A DNA stretch of 64,000 bases from Rugalucina vietnamica (GCA_964017185.1 OZ024870.1:26373621-26437620); one strand, 5' to 3'. Counted from the first letter of the stretch, positions 10,168-22,732 are shown. The notes: generated by a model not told the origin, from the letters alone. Program-made: numbers and translations.

Positions 10168-10845
10168 ATATTATGATGTATGAAAGGATGCATGAAATAA
10201 GCCAGGGTGCGTAAAAACCTGCCCAAAAAGTATATAAAGACAATCTGACAACTGGCAGTGCAGCTGTTCGGAGACCCCCTTCCCCACCCAGCTCCCTTCT
10301 CTCTGTTATCCATGACTGTTGGTTTGCTTTTAAGCTGAAGAGACCAAGAGCAACTTGTTCTATCAACATTTTCAGTTTATTTGTTATACATGTATTGTCA
10401 TATCACACTTTGGAAACTTAGCAACAGCATGCAATTTTTTTTACTGCATGTGTGCCTTAAGACGGTCTGAACAGAAAATGCAACCAAGGCCCCTACTTCC
10501 TACATAAGAAGCCATACCTATTAACTTGTACCTCAATTACAACTAGGTTTTATGGTGATGAGGCCGAAATATCAATCATCCAAAACAGCTGAGAAAGCAC
10601 TGGAGCCGCTTCAAGAAAATTCATTTTGACTAATGCGAAACATAAATAAGATTCATTTGCAGCCTGGTCAGGATCTTTGCCTTTCATTGCCATGAAAGCA
10701 ATATATTTATTCATTTACTAACTGAATTGTCAATGCTCAGCAATTGGCAACTCAGAGAAGAGAGTATTTTCATGGTGCACGGCTCACCTGACAGGTAGGT
10801 GGCACTGAGTGCAGATTCCTGATTTTCTCAGACCTATCTCAATCT
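10168..10845. other. Intron stretch, nothing recognised
   Basis: Includes a purine/pyrimidine-skewed patch at 10265-10310. Open frames here run through the A copy and are not genes. Confidence 0.4.
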
Positions 10846-11069
10846 GAGCCGTGTCAGGAGAAAACCTGTCTTCGGGATTTCCAACAAGGTCTGACACAAA
10901 CCCGACTGTACAGCCAAAGCAGATGGTTAGACACTTGAAATTTCAGATTTAAGAAGGAGAGGGATTGCACTATCTGAGTAGCGAAAACAAAGGCGCTGAT
11001 CAGCTGTGCAGTTACTGCACAGCTGATCTGCGTCTTTGTTTTTGCACATGTAGATTGTTGGTTTTCTCA
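10846..11069 (-). mobile_element. MITE family A, reverse copy with replaced right end
   Basis: Palindrome of the GTGCAGTTACTGCAC type. The right end stops at TTGGTTTTCTCA and is followed by a near-copy of the left flank (CAGACCTATCACAATCT against CAGACCTATCTCAATCT). Confidence 0.85.
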
Positions 11070-11149
11070 GACCTATCACAATCTATTGTAATACCTAATC
11101 ATGGTTTTAATCCTTAATTGAAAAAACACAGAATTCCAGTACTCCAAGT

Positions 11150-11210
11150 CATTGGACTGACATTGATTTGATTGACTGATTGATTGATTGACTGATTGAT
11201 CAATATTTAT
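11150..11210 (+). repeat. GATT-rich simple repeat
   Basis: A run of TGATTGATTGAC units. Confidence 0.7.
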
Positions 11211-11244
11211 CATGGCAAATTTGTTAAAATCAACTGCTTCCAAC

Positions 11245-11340
11245 CTGGACTGCCACAAACCTGCCAGAGACGCCTCGTTTGCAAAGTGGTTCAGCCACTC
11301 GCCTTGTAAACCAGGGGTCACATCTTCCATCCTAGGCTTC
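11245..11340 (-). mobile_element. Possible tRNA-derived SINE fragment
   Basis: On the minus strand GGCGAGTGGCTGAACCAC has an A-box look and GATGTGACCCC a weak B-box region. Confidence 0.35.
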
Positions 11341-14079
11341 TACAGTCTTTTGGGGAAGGACTTATAACTCTGTATGACCTTGCTGTTGGGAGTTATCAAA
11401 TACAGAAACTGAGGGCTTCATAATTCTGTTTTCATTCTTCTAACAACAATGGATTATGCATTTTTTCAAAATTCTGCATTTTAAGGGGCAGCTCATTAAA
11501 TTTTGAAATTATTTTTACCATGAAGTGGCTTGATGATTTAAAGGCATTCTAAAGTGTGTTTTAAATTAGGTTACAAATTTCTTAAATTTCACAATTACAT
11601 GAATTTAACCTGTACTGTACTGTACCAAAAGACTTTTATTGCACCATTTCATATACCAAGGACATTTATCTTCCTGAAGTATTCAAGTATGTCTTTGTTA
11701 AAATCATTTCTGCATTAAAAAAGTAATTACTGACATTTTGGCACTTATATTGCAAATGTCAAGCTAGGGTTAACCTAAACTTGTAATAAATGTTTTCATA
11801 TGACCCTAATACAAGTTGACATCTTCACTACGGAAATGCCTAGCTCCCTCCTTGCCATCATGCCCGGATAGCTCTGTTGGCTTCTGACCTCTGTCTTATT
11901 CTACCTGAAGTTGTTCTGTTTGCATATGTTATGTAGAATGTGAAAGGACTTTGATTTGCCGAAAAAAGGTTGGAGTTGAATGCAGAAAACAATGTTTACT
12001 TTCTTATATGTGTTTAATTTAAAATTTAAAGGGAAAGGCAAGGATGAAATACAATGCATCTTAAATAAAAGATCTTGCTTTTCTCAACAATATGGTACAT
12101 ATTTTATTAAAATCGGATGCAAATTAAGAAAGTTATGTTGGTTTGAAGATTCATTAATGCTTGTTTAAAGAGGCGGCCATCTTGGATATTCATGAGGCTT
12201 TATGACGTCCTAAAGCCCTAATTAATATGCATAATTAATAATGATGAAGCATTATTAATATTTTTCTGATAATTTTTGGTGGAAGGAATGTTTACTACTA
12301 TTGATTTACTATCAATTCGAGACATATTTCACCATATAAGTTTTGAAATATGAATTTTATTCAAAGTTTATGATTTTACAGTTTCTAATTAACTATTCAA
12401 AATGGCCACCAAAAGTCACTTTGTTCCAAAATTTCAAATGTCAATATCTCACTTATTCCTTGGTCGATTTGAACAAAATTTGCACCAAAATGTTTGCTTT
12501 AGCCTATTCTTTAGTTAAAAAGGTAGTGTTGTTGAATATTGCACTCTCCTTTAATTGCAACTGATACCTTAATATGGTAAAAACTTCACCATTTCACACT
12601 GGTTTTCAGAACATCTTGAGAATGCAGAAACAATATCCACTACCTCTTATATTATAAAGCAATTTGGCGGGAACATCAACGAGTTGCATGTACGTGGCTT
12701 GTCCCAAAAGTCCCGTTACACATACATTTTATTCTGAACGCATAGCTGGAACCAACAACAGTTACTCATGCAGAATAATTGGTCATATTGGACCTTATTT
12801 TACTGTACAAAATGATACTCACTTCAATGACCTCACTGCTACAGTTACCTTGGTTACCATAAGTAGGCATGACCGGAGCAAGTCAAATTATGTAAAATGT
12901 TTTCGTAATTTCTATTTTTCGCAATCTGCTAAATCAACATAGGTATAATGTGATCATTTAGAAAAATATACCAGCCTAACTACTATTCTATGGGCTTCAT
13001 TTAGTGATAATGTTATGAAATTTGAGAACGATATGATATTTTGGGTGACAAATAAAATAGCTAACCTATAAAAATTCAACGACAAAATTACAACATCGGC
13101 AAAAATATGCGGAGCAAAAAAACAGGGTCGTTATATTTAAACATCTAAAATATGTTCTTTAATGTAAACCAAGCAAATGTTTAGGTTGATATAAGTTGGT
13201 GACATCAATACTTTAACACAACACCTACTTTTAAAACGATATGTCAGCTAGCAGTAATATTACATGACCAAATGAAACATGGGCAGTTGTTAACATGGAT
13301 AGCATTTGATTAATTATTCTTATTTTGCATGGCTGATCTTTATAGCATTATTTTGACAAATTGCTTATAAATATTTTACCCAGATTTCCAAATATATGCA
13401 ACAGTATTGTTTAGCTAAATATAAATCTAATTTTTAAATAGATTTTTTGTTTGTAGTGTATTTATCCAAACGGCAAAATATTAAGAAAAAATGAGAATTA
13501 ACGGCAACGTCATTAGACCTGCTCCGGTGCAGTAGGGGAACAAAGGTTCAAACCACTGCTGCATTTTAACAAATGCACGTAGCAGTACGAAAATTGACAC
13601 CCAAAGCCCTTAGATACAGTACTTGGTGATCATAAGTGTTGTAAGCTCTGACGTGTTTTTATTGTGGCAAAACAGTGAGTGTAATGGAACTTTTGGGACA
13701 ACCCTCGTACATGCATTTCTTTTCACTGTCTTCATTTTCTGGAAACAGAATTATGCTTTTAAAGAATTTATTTTTAATTATATGGATGCTTGGCATATGA
13801 ACTTTTTTAATTACAATTAGTGTGTGTGTTTTGTGTGTGTACAGTTTTTGTCCATAAGTCAGGTCTGAAGACTATGTCCTTTGGACTTAACACATTAGGC
13901 ACAGCATAGTCTCAAGCCTCGTGACAGTATGTCCTTTCCACCAGTTTGTTGTGTAAAATATTACATTGGTGGTGGGTGGGTGTAGAAATTGAATTCCATG
14001 AGCGGTGGGGTATGAAAATAGTGCTCTCCACCCCTCTCAGGTCAGTTTTCATGGAATAGCCCTTACTCATATAAATTTA
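11341..14079. other. Long AT-rich intron stretch
   Basis: No gene seen. 11940-12560 looks like an old dispersed repeat: it has AGAGGCGGCCATCTTGG (12170), AAAATGGCCACC (12400) and TCAATATCTCACTTATTCC. The motif GGCGGCCATCTTG resembles the one in family B. CACACA/TGTGTG simple repeats lie near 13830. Confidence 0.45.
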
Positions 14080-14364
14080 CATTACGAAAACTTGCCCATG
14101 CAATATACAGTTATTTTTGATTTTTTAAAGTTGAAGAAATGACAATTTTCAGTAGAAATTTTTTGATATTTTTCTTATTTTTGCTCAAAACATAGATTGT
14201 GGGTACACGTTAGAACCGCCTCGCCGAGGCAGTTCTAACGAGTACCCACAATCTATGTTTTGAAGCAAAAATAAGAAAAATAGGTATACCCCTGCAAACC
14301 CCAGTTTTACTATATAAAAGTGGGTTTAAGGGGGTATTCAATGCACGGACATGTTTTCCTGATG
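14080..14364 (-). mobile_element. MITE family D, full copy, reverse
   Basis: Ends CATTACGAAAACTTGCCCATG and GGACATGTTTTCCTGATG. The central palindrome has CCTCGCCGAGG at its tip and an A-A mismatch at the site equivalent to the T-T of the 6.9-kb copy. Confidence 0.9.
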
Positions 14365-15180
14365 AGCACATGCTGTCTCTGCTGTCTGCAAAGAAGCATA
14401 ATAATGAAACCATAGCATGATTTTGCATAAGCTGCATGCACATGGTAAGACCGGTATAATGCATCTGCCTGCTGCAGCAACATTGATACCTGACCATCAT
14501 TGGTTTGATGTTAAAGTTTTCTCTTTGACTGTAAGCTGCTCAGGCATAATTATGGACTCATATAGGCTTAGACCAATCTACCAGAAAATGGAACTATGAA
14601 ACATAAGCACAAAGACTATCATGTCCGAAAACATGCAAAACATCAGGAAAAAAAAATCAGTATTTTCTGAAAGAAAAAAAAATAACAACAAAAAACACGC
14701 ACACACACACACACAAAAAACAAACCATATGCCAAGCTGTATGTTAATGGCTACTCATTACTTTTCACTTTTTTCCATCTTACTGTCACACGGCTCAATA
14801 ACGTTGTAACAAAGCTCTATCAGTCTTCCACAGTGTTTTCAATAGCGTGCCAAGCTGTTTCAGCATGTTTTTTCAGTTGCTATCAACAGCATTTTTTTCA
14901 ACGGCTTTATGAAACAACTTAAATGCTAGTAATTAAAAGATACTTTCTTCAAAAGCCTTTACGACTGCAGTTATTGAACACTTAAAGTAGGCATGATTCG
15001 TTTTGTCTCTTGTGTAGGTGACAATCATACGCATCGACGAGAATCTTAAATAAGTCGCAATCATTGAAAAGATTTCCTTTTAAAATGAAGTTCGTCTAAA
15101 AAGGTTGCATCTATACGCATTAAAGAAGCAATTTTTCAGCCGCTGGGTAAGTTCAATTTGATGACATATGAACATGATTT
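14365..15180. other. Intron stretch with simple repeats
   Basis: An A-rich then (AC)n tract at 14645-14730; otherwise nothing recognised. Confidence 0.5.
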
Positions 15181-15415
15181 GAGCCGCATCATGAGAGAAC
15201 CGGATTTCGGCCTATGCGGAAACAAAGGCGCAGATCAGCTGTGCAGTAACTGCACAGCTGATCAGCGCCTTTGTTTTCGCTACTCGGATAGTACAATTCC
15301 TCTTCTTCTTAAATTCGAAATTTCAAGCTTCTAGCCTGTTTCTATAGATGTACAGGCCGGTTTGTGTCGGACCTGGTCGGAAACCCCAAAGACCGGTTTT
15401 CTCCCCTCGTGGCTC
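15181..15415 (+). mobile_element. MITE family A, forward copy
   Basis: Target duplication ATTT on both sides. Palindrome of the GTGCAGTAACTGCAC type, perfect apart from the family's A-A mismatch. GACCGGTTTTC subtype terminus. Confidence 0.95.
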
Positions 15416-15782
15416 ATTTGCGCTTTATAACCAGAAACTCTGTCATTGAATTTCCAACTGTACTGTGTTTCTCGTGGCTTGCAAATTTCAGATAGATCCC
15501 AAAATTAATGATGCCTGCATGTACACACAAAAGACTGCACATCAGCATCATGATCATAAATAAGTTTCTGTATAATTTGATCGACTTTTCTTAAAAGAAG
15601 CAGGTTAATTTTTTTATGATGACGCTCATTTTAGCTTAAATCTTAATTTTTTCATTTCAATTTTTTTTTTTTGTTTCGGTAATTTACGAAAAAGGTAAAA
15701 GTTGACTCAGCTATAGAAGCAATATAACTTTTTCTGGTCATGGTTTTGAATAAACTGTAATCGGATCTTTTAACTATCATTT
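15416..15782. other. Intron stretch, nothing recognised
   Basis: AT-rich with a T run at 15660. Confidence 0.4.
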
Positions 15783-16017
15783 GAGCCCCATCGTGAGAAA
15801 ACGGGATTATTGCCTATGCGAAAACAAAGGCGCAGATCAGCTTCGCGGTAACCGCGAAGCTGATCAGCGCCTTTGTTTTCGCTACTCAGATAGTACAATT
15901 CCTCTACTACTTAAATCGGAAATTTCAAGCTTCTAGCTCTTTTCTGAGCTTGTACAGGCCGGTTTGTGTCGGACCTGCTCGGAAACCCCGAAGACCGGTT
16001 TTCTCGCGTCGCGGCTC
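15783..16017 (+). mobile_element. MITE family A, forward copy
   Basis: Target duplication ATTT on both sides. Palindrome of the TTCGCGGTAACCGCGAA type. Only 367 bases from the previous copy, which has the other palindrome type. Confidence 0.95.
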
Positions 16018-16449
16018 ATTTCAAAAGATAGAATGATAATGTCAAGTGTAGAAATAAAGACGTTTTATCAACGCAAAGATCAACCGCGCCATCAATACCC
16101 CTCTATTTTATTCTGAATAATCCACACAAGCATTTCATACATTTCACCTGGCGTGTGTTCCCCTTACATCAAAATAAATTTAATTCTTATCATTATATTT
16201 TTGAAAGTTGAACAAAGCGCTGGCTATTTTCCTGTTATCTTGATGGCTGTCAGAAAGAAATTATTAATTATTTAATTCATATAAATTTTGTTAAAAACCA
16301 TCAATCTGTGAAAAACTTGCTTGAATTGTGTTAAATGTTAGTGAGAATTTTTTTTTTTTTTTTAAATTAAGTACCGAAACGTTGGAAACTTACAATCATG
16401 TTGCTGTTAAAATGTGATTCCAAAGAGGAGAAAAGAGGGCTTTCCTTTT
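16018..16449. other. Intron stretch, nothing recognised
   Basis: AT-rich with a T run at 16350. Confidence 0.4.
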
Positions 16450-17065
16450 TTCTTTTTCAAAACAAAAAACAAAAAACATCTTTTATTGGAAACATTTACC
16501 TACTGTCTAAACACCATCTTCCAGAAACTGCATTTTTCAGAATCTCACTCAAGAAAAATATGACCAAGTCACCATTTTGCATTCAATAAGTCTTAAAAAG
16601 TGCCACAAAAATTTTGAAAATTGGTTAACAAATAAAAGTTTTATGCCAGAAAATAATTTTGGATAGGGCTTTTTCCATTGTAAAAATGTCAGTAAGGGAA
16701 GTAACTATTTTCGTGGAAAAAACTCTAAATTGATTATTTTTCATTTAAAATGCACCAAACCCAAACAAAATTGTATTGTATGCATAGCTGAGCACCAAAC
16801 TCCTAAAATTATTCCACAGATTTGCTTGATTTTCAATTTTCAGGTGTATGGATTACCTCCCTTGCACATGCAAAAGGCCTATGCAAAATAATTTTTGGGC
16901 ATAATTTTTTTACTAGTGAACCGATTTTCAAAATTTTTGTGACACTTTTTACGACTTTTGGGTTGCAAAAAGATGACATAGTTGTATTTTTCTTGAAGTG
17001 TTTCACAAAAGTGAGATTTTGAAAAATGCAGTTTCTGAAAGATGGTGTTTAGACAGTAACTTTTA
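16450..17065. mobile_element. Foldback element family C, copy 2
   Basis: Two arms of about 200 bp: left with ACTGTCTAAACACCATCTTC, right with its complement near 17040; both contain AAACTGCATTTTTCA, and CACAAAAATTTTGAAAAT pairs with its inverse near 16930. The spacer is about 120 bp. No coding capacity. Confidence 0.8.
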
Positions 17066-17157
17066 ATATACATGTATGAACAATTTTTCATAAAATTTGG
17101 ATTTCATAAATAACCATCAACAGCTTCAGCAATGTCCCCTTTGCTAAAATAAAAATT

Positions 17158-17323
17158 GAGCCTCCGCATGAGAAAACCAACAATCTGGGTTTCCGACCAA
17201 GTGCGACACAAACAGAGCTGTACAAGCACAGAAGATGGCTAGAGGCTGGAGATTTTGGAGTACAAAGTACAGGAATGGTACTATCCGTGTAGCGAAAAGG
17301 TTGTTGTTTTCATGACATGGCTC
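17158..17323 (-). mobile_element. MITE family A, reverse copy without palindrome
   Basis: Left end GAGCCTCCGCATGAG, body complete, then GTAGCGAAAAGG joins TTGTTGTTTTCATG, deleting the hairpin. Confidence 0.85.
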
Positions 17324-17329
17324 AAATTT

Positions 17330-17505
17330 AACATTACCTCCCCTTTTAAATTAAAGCCAGATCATCTTTTGGTTGTGGACAATTTTCAATATTTTTTGCA
17401 GCATTTTCTGATCGCTTTTGGAACACAAGAGGCTGACAATGTCAGACTTTTCAAGTGACAACTCTGAACATGGTGAGATTCCAAAGGAACTTGTAAGGAG
17501 AGTAG
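17330..17505. mobile_element. Family C fragment
   Basis: ACAATTTTCAATATTTTTTGCAG then GGAACACAAGAGG and GGTGAGATTCC resemble one C arm. Weak. Confidence 0.35.
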
Positions 17506-17589
17506 ATATTTTTCTTATGTTATACATGATCTGAAAAACAGACTTATTTTATTTTATTTTTTTATTTTATTTATTTATTTTTTTTTTTT

Positions 17590-17825
17590 CATTCAGTTTT
17601 ACATCCCTTTCAAGATTATTTCAGCTCATATGAGACGGGCGAATCAGTAGGTGGGGCGAAAATGGGAGAACCCCGAGAAAAACCACCTGACACACCCGCA
17701 AGCAGAACTTGGCTTGTCTAACATGTGGCCAGAGCGGGGCTCAAACCCACACCAGACACAGCGGTGAGATGATCGAGTGATTAAGAAACAATGCTCTTAA
17801 CGGCTCGGCCACTGGGGCCGCCGAC
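17590..17825 (-). mobile_element. tRNA-derived SINE, type 1, reverse
   Basis: On the minus strand it opens GGCGGCCCCAGTGGCCGAGC with a B-box GTGTGGGTTTGAGCCCC and ends TCTTGAAAGGGATG. It is preceded on the plus strand by a T-rich run that is its A-rich tail. Closely alike to 447-680. Confidence 0.85.
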
Positions 17826-18039
17826 TTATTTCTTGATTCTTGCAGAATATTGATGCTTATTTCACTATTTTGTCAAGATATGACATGGATATTTATGACA
17901 AAATTTTTGTTTTATGATCTCTGAAATGAAACGATATGTAAAATTACTTAACAAGATGTAATTTACTTTTATTTGTCATTCAAATAGTGTAGAAAAGAAG
18001 ATGGGCTACATATACAATAAATATAGACAATCACCATTT

Positions 18040-18277
18040 GAGCCGCCTCATGGGAAAACCAACAATCTGCATATGCGAAAACAAAGGCGCAGATCAGCTT
18101 CGCAGTAACTGCGAAGCTGATCAGCGCCTTTGTTTTCGCTACACGGATAGTACAATTTCTCTACTTTCTAAATCCAAAATTTCCAGTCTCCATGCAGCTA
18201 CCTTCTGTGACTGTACACGTCGGTTTGTGTTAGACCTGTTCGAAAACCACATTGTTGGTTTTCCCTTGAGGCGGCTC
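18040..18277 (+). mobile_element. MITE family A, forward copy
   Basis: Target duplication ATTT on both sides. Palindrome of the TTCGCAGTAACTGCGAA type. Ends of the AACCAACAAT/ATTGTTGGTT subtype, TTGAGGCGGCTC. Confidence 0.95.
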
Positions 18278-18461
18278 ATTTTATGACTATCATATGATTC
18301 TGAATTTACATAGATCTGAGACCAATTTGCAAATGTTTTTTTACCATATCAAAGTTTAATACTTGTAAATTTCAAATATAACATAAAATTACAGTTTAAG
18401 AGATCAGTGAAAAAATCACTTGCAGTCAAGAAAAGGCGTCACTGATATCCTTAGTTTGTTT

Positions 18462-18495
<34 letters not shown>

Positions 18496-20497
18496 TTTTT
18501 TTTTTTTTTTTGCTTTTTTTTTTATCTCGGCAGATATTTACATCATGTCCAAGAAATGTAAATTTGGCGGACATCACCAAATAGTATTTTTGCACTGGGC
18601 CACCCTAAGCGTGGTATGTCCCCAAGGTCTTTACCATGACAAAACCTGCCTAAATGCAAAACCTGTTTTCCTTGACACAATCACTCCTAAATGCAAAGAC
18701 ATTTGATAATGTTATAGAACTTATCAATAGAAGCGCATGAGCAATATAGAGGAAAATCTGCACGTATATGTATTACAATCTTTTTCATGATATGATAAAG
18801 CTCTTGTAGTGTCTATGTATGTATGGACTACAGTGCCCTTCAGAAACAGCATGTACTATAAATTATCATCAAATTTGATATGCTCACATTGAACTTACAC
18901 TCTACCCGTAGTGCACATTGGCGTGTGGACGTTTTTTCTACTGAATCATGCAGGAGTTCTGCAATATCTGCTGTGCGATGATCCAAACAGCATGTTTCCC
19001 TCATAGCAGCACTGGTGGCACGTTTGCCGCTGCGGTGGCCCAATCATGACTTGTGGACAATACTGTCCTATCAAATTACTACAACCATTCAGAATACCTC
19101 AGCTTTGTTAACATGATATTGTAATTTTTTCCTGACCTTTACTGACAAAAAAGGTTAAAGAGCTTCATAAGGTAAAAGGAGATAACTATTTAACAACTTA
19201 ATTAGTAGGCGCAGTCCTGTTGGGTGCACCCATGATTAGACAGGTATTTTCATTTGAAATTATTGTGATGAAGACATCAGAATGATGGGACTCCTTTTGA
19301 GAAATCCGGTTTTACAGTTCTTAACCACCGAGGTTTCCATTAAACCACCGGTCCTTTCCAATCCTTCATATAGAACACTTTGCAATCAGATTAATATCAT
19401 CAGCATCATCATCATCATTTTATTAACCGATGTTCATTGTTAGATACTAAACATGTGTAAAAATTGGGGCTTACTGAAAGCTTAGGTAATACATGTATTA
19501 CTAAGTCTGGCACCTTCTCAATGACATAAAAGTAGACCCCCACCCCTCCCCAATTACTATAACTGCCCAAATGGTGCTATTTGTTAATGAACCTCATATG
19601 TAAAGTATTTGTTCTGTTCTGTTCTACAACACCAGTTTTCTAAAACTTGAGTCTTATCATCATTACTATCATCACAAGTTGTTATGGCCAATAAAAAAAT
19701 ATTTTACTTATTTTGAGCAAAGGGTTTGATTTTGTCAACCACTAAAATGGTTGAAGATTTTTACTATTTACATGGGACATGTTTAACTTGATGTCAACTG
19801 TATGATGTAAGTAGTAACAGGATGTACTAATAAAACACATCACTTTTTTGTCCATGAGTATAGATCTGTTCCCATCAAGATGACAAGATAACAAGTTTTT
19901 ATTTTGATAAAATTAAACTCCAGTTGACAGTGAAGCCCTGTAGGCACAGACTGTGTGATACCATCTAAACTGTGCAGCACACTGGTCAACCATACAGTCT
20001 CAAACTTGGTCTACAATTGCTAGAAATGTAAAAAGAAGACCTCATGGGAGATTAGCTTGAAATTTGTTTAATGTATAATATAACCCGCTGAAAATGAGGA
20101 TTATTATTATCATTATGATTATTTTTTAATATTCTTTAATTATCAAAAATATTTTTATAAATATTCTGAACTTTATGAAAAAGGTATTATTTATCCAGTA
20201 TGAACAAGGATGTAACTCAAAAACGGATGCTGACCATTTAATAATAAACTTAAATGAACTTACATTGCATTGCTGAGTATTCAAAATATGCATGTTCAGG
20301 CATAAAAGAATGTGCATGTTATACTTAGGTGCTTATATAAAAGTATAAAACTGACAAAAATTAGCCATCCTTTATCATTGTACATACATGAGGCTTCGAA
20401 AAACACACACGGAAGGCATGCAGAGTTATGAGCATATGGATGATGTATGGATGCTAAATAAGGATTAAGTTTGTCCAGAGGACTTTATTTTTCATTG
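18278..20497. other. Intron stretch with a long poly-T tract
   Basis: A near-pure T tract at 18464-18525. At 18840-19043 (minus) there is a 67-codon open frame ending near a good donor (GTAAGT), but it has no recognised domain and no convincing acceptor. (ATC)n lies near 19400. Otherwise nothing recognised. Confidence 0.5.
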
Positions 20498-20760
20498 TAG
20501 GAAGCATGGTGGCCTAATGGCAGAAAGCTGTACGCATGAGTGAGAGGTCCTGGATTCAATACCTATATACATGTACCTCCATTGTAAGTTGTGATGGGTC
20601 CTCGAGCAAGACATTTTTTTTAGCTCCCCATTTTTACTGGTTCATACCCACAAAGCAGTTGCTTCATCTAAATCCAGCACTGACAATATATGCCATAGGA
20701 GACAACATTGATTACATAGCCTGATCTATGGTTTATAATTTGAGATCAAACCTGTCCCAA
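20498..20760 (+). mobile_element. tRNA-derived SINE, type 4
   Basis: GGAAGCATGGTGGCCTAATGG (cut here as A-box region) and GAGAGGTCCTGGATTCAATACC (B-box). The TCCTCGAGCAAGACA body is shared with the copy at 48378. Confidence 0.7.
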
Positions 20761-21227
20761 TAGCTGGCTAATATGGTCAGTTGGTCAGCCAGGTAATTTC
20801 CCCTTGATTAGAGGTATCAGTACATTATTTATGAGCCGCATTATATAACAAACTGCAATTTACCATCATAACAAACATTAACTCACACTTTTGCAGGGTC
20901 AATAGGTACTTGATAAATAGCTGTGTTAAATACTTAAACAATCTGTAAATAGTTTATTGGTCATTCTACAGGATTATAGGCTTATAGCTACATGCCTATC
21001 TATATGCCTATGTTTGACATCAGCATTGGGGCAGCTATATGATGGTCTACCCTGCGACAACAAATTTTGTCCAGAAGTTGTATGGTGTTGTAAGCAACAC
21101 CTCACAGCATACAAAATAATAACATTGCATGGCTGCCGCAATAAATTTCCAACATGTTTGTTTTATCATGTGAACGTTTGAGGCTGGAGTATGTCCTGCT
21201 TCGTTCTGTTCATTACGCTAACCTCTT
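20761..21227. other. Intron stretch, nothing recognised
   Basis: A 74-codon frame at 20957-21181 has no recognised domain. Confidence 0.4.
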
Positions 21228-21445
21228 TTATATAGTAAAACTGGGGTTTACAGGGGTATACCTATTTTTCTTAATTTTTGATCCAAAACATACATTGTTG
21301 TTGCATGTTAGAACAGCCTCGCTGAGGCAGTTCAAACTCGCTGAGACAGTTCAAACTTGTATCCACAATCAATGTTTTGAGCAAAAATATCTAAAATATC
21401 AATTTTTTTCCAATGAAAATTTTCTATTCTTACAGCTCAGCTATG
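21228..21445 (+). mobile_element. MITE family D copy with duplicated hairpin tip
   Basis: TAGTAAAACTGGGGTTTACAG then the palindrome, in which CTCGCTGAGGCAGTTCAAA is followed by CTCGCTGAGACAGTTCAAA, a tandem duplication of one stem side. The right end is eroded. Confidence 0.75.
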
Positions 21446-21639
21446 TATATTACTTGGGGGAATGTTTTAATAATGTAGACCATGGTCTGCAATCTGCCTA
21501 TGGCTTCTATACTGCTGCTACCCATGGTAAATACATACTGCACAGAGCCTGGGCACAGAGATGTGAAACAGGCTTTAGGGACTTATGCACCAGACATTTG
21601 TACTCCTCAGGGCCAAGAATAGCAGGGATATTGACTTAA

Positions 21640-21800
21640 TAATGCACTTTTTTGCGGCACTTTTTAAGACTTTTAGGGTGCAAAGGATGACAGTTTCTAA
21701 AAAATACTTTGCTGTTTCAGAGAAAGGTGATTTTGAAAAAGGCAGTTTCTGAAAAATGTTGTTACGACAGTAGTGACAAAATTTTCCTTATCCAACACTT
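21640..21800. mobile_element. Family C fragment
   Basis: GCGGCACTTTTTAAGACTTT, GGTGATTTTGAAAAAGGCAG and TTTCTGAAAAATG match one C arm (compare 16940-17045). Confidence 0.6.
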
Positions 21801-22237
21801 AAAAGCGGGCAATAAGATTTTTTTTTCTTTTTTCTTTTTTTACAGATACAGTGGTGTACATCCTATGCAGATGTGATCAGGTTCCATGCCACATTTTTTT
21901 CTTTTTTCTAAAAATGAGTGATGCAACATCACACCTAGCACACTCCTATTTAATTTGAAGCCCTTCCACCCCCTATTGCAGAACACTGTTTTGTTTTTTT
22001 CTCACAGATTACAAGTTCTGGCTATAAATATACCTGTACCTCTACAAAAATAATAAAAAGTCAAAATTTATACAATAAATGTCAAAAACAACCGAAGCAA
22101 TGTCTGTCAACTGCAATTTATGAAATTGTAGAAATTTTAAATCTATAAGGTACTTAAAAATCATGAAGAAAAAAATTGCCTTTCAAATTTTTTATTGCAA
22201 TACATGTAGATCTGATTACCACGTAATGTATACCCCT
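21801..22237. other. Intron stretch, nothing recognised
   Basis: T-rich patches and AT-rich sequence. Confidence 0.4.
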
Positions 22238-22420
22238 AATTGGAACCAACTTTTATATGGCAAAACTGGGCATATAGTTCTCTTCCATGTTTGGTTTAAA
22301 ACACATAGTGGGTACTCGTTAGCACTGTTAAAACAAATAGTGGGTAATTATAGTTAGAACTGCCTCGACGAGGTTCAATTTGGGGTATACCAACAATCTA
22401 TGTGTACAGACCCCTGTAAT
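22238..22420 (+). mobile_element. Decayed MITE family D copy
   Basis: GGTACTCGTTAGCACTG, then TTAGAACTGCCTCGACGAGG and ACAATCTATGTG keep hairpin pieces. Confidence 0.55.
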
Positions 22421-22462
22421 CCCTCCCCCGCCCCTCCCCCCTATTTTTGTTTTCTAAATTCA

Positions 22463-22732
22463 TAATTTTGACAAGTGAAAAAACAAAAACTAGCCCATTC
22501 AATAAACAGAAATTTTTTAAAGAAAGAATTTGATATTTTTTTTATTTTTTTGCTCAAAACATTGGTTGTGGGTACACGTTAGAAGCGCTTCGGTGAGGTG
22601 GTTCTAACGAGTACCCACAATCTATGTTTTGGACCAAAAATAAGAAAAATGTATACCCCTGCACACCCCAGTTTTACTGAATAAAATTGGGGTTCAAGTG
22701 GGTATTCACTGCACGGACATGTTTTCCTGATG
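22463..22732 (-). mobile_element. MITE family D copy, reverse
   Basis: Palindrome with GGTACACGTTAGAAGCGC and GTGGTTCTAACGAGTACCC, again A-A at the mismatch site. Right end GGACATGTTTTCCTGATG good, left end eroded. It lies within 45 bases of another D copy. Confidence 0.8.

Noticed and set aside
18840..19043. 67-codon frame on the minus strand near a GTAAGT donor
   Set aside because: No recognised family, two competing frames, no good acceptor. It may be a decayed exon but I cannot support it.
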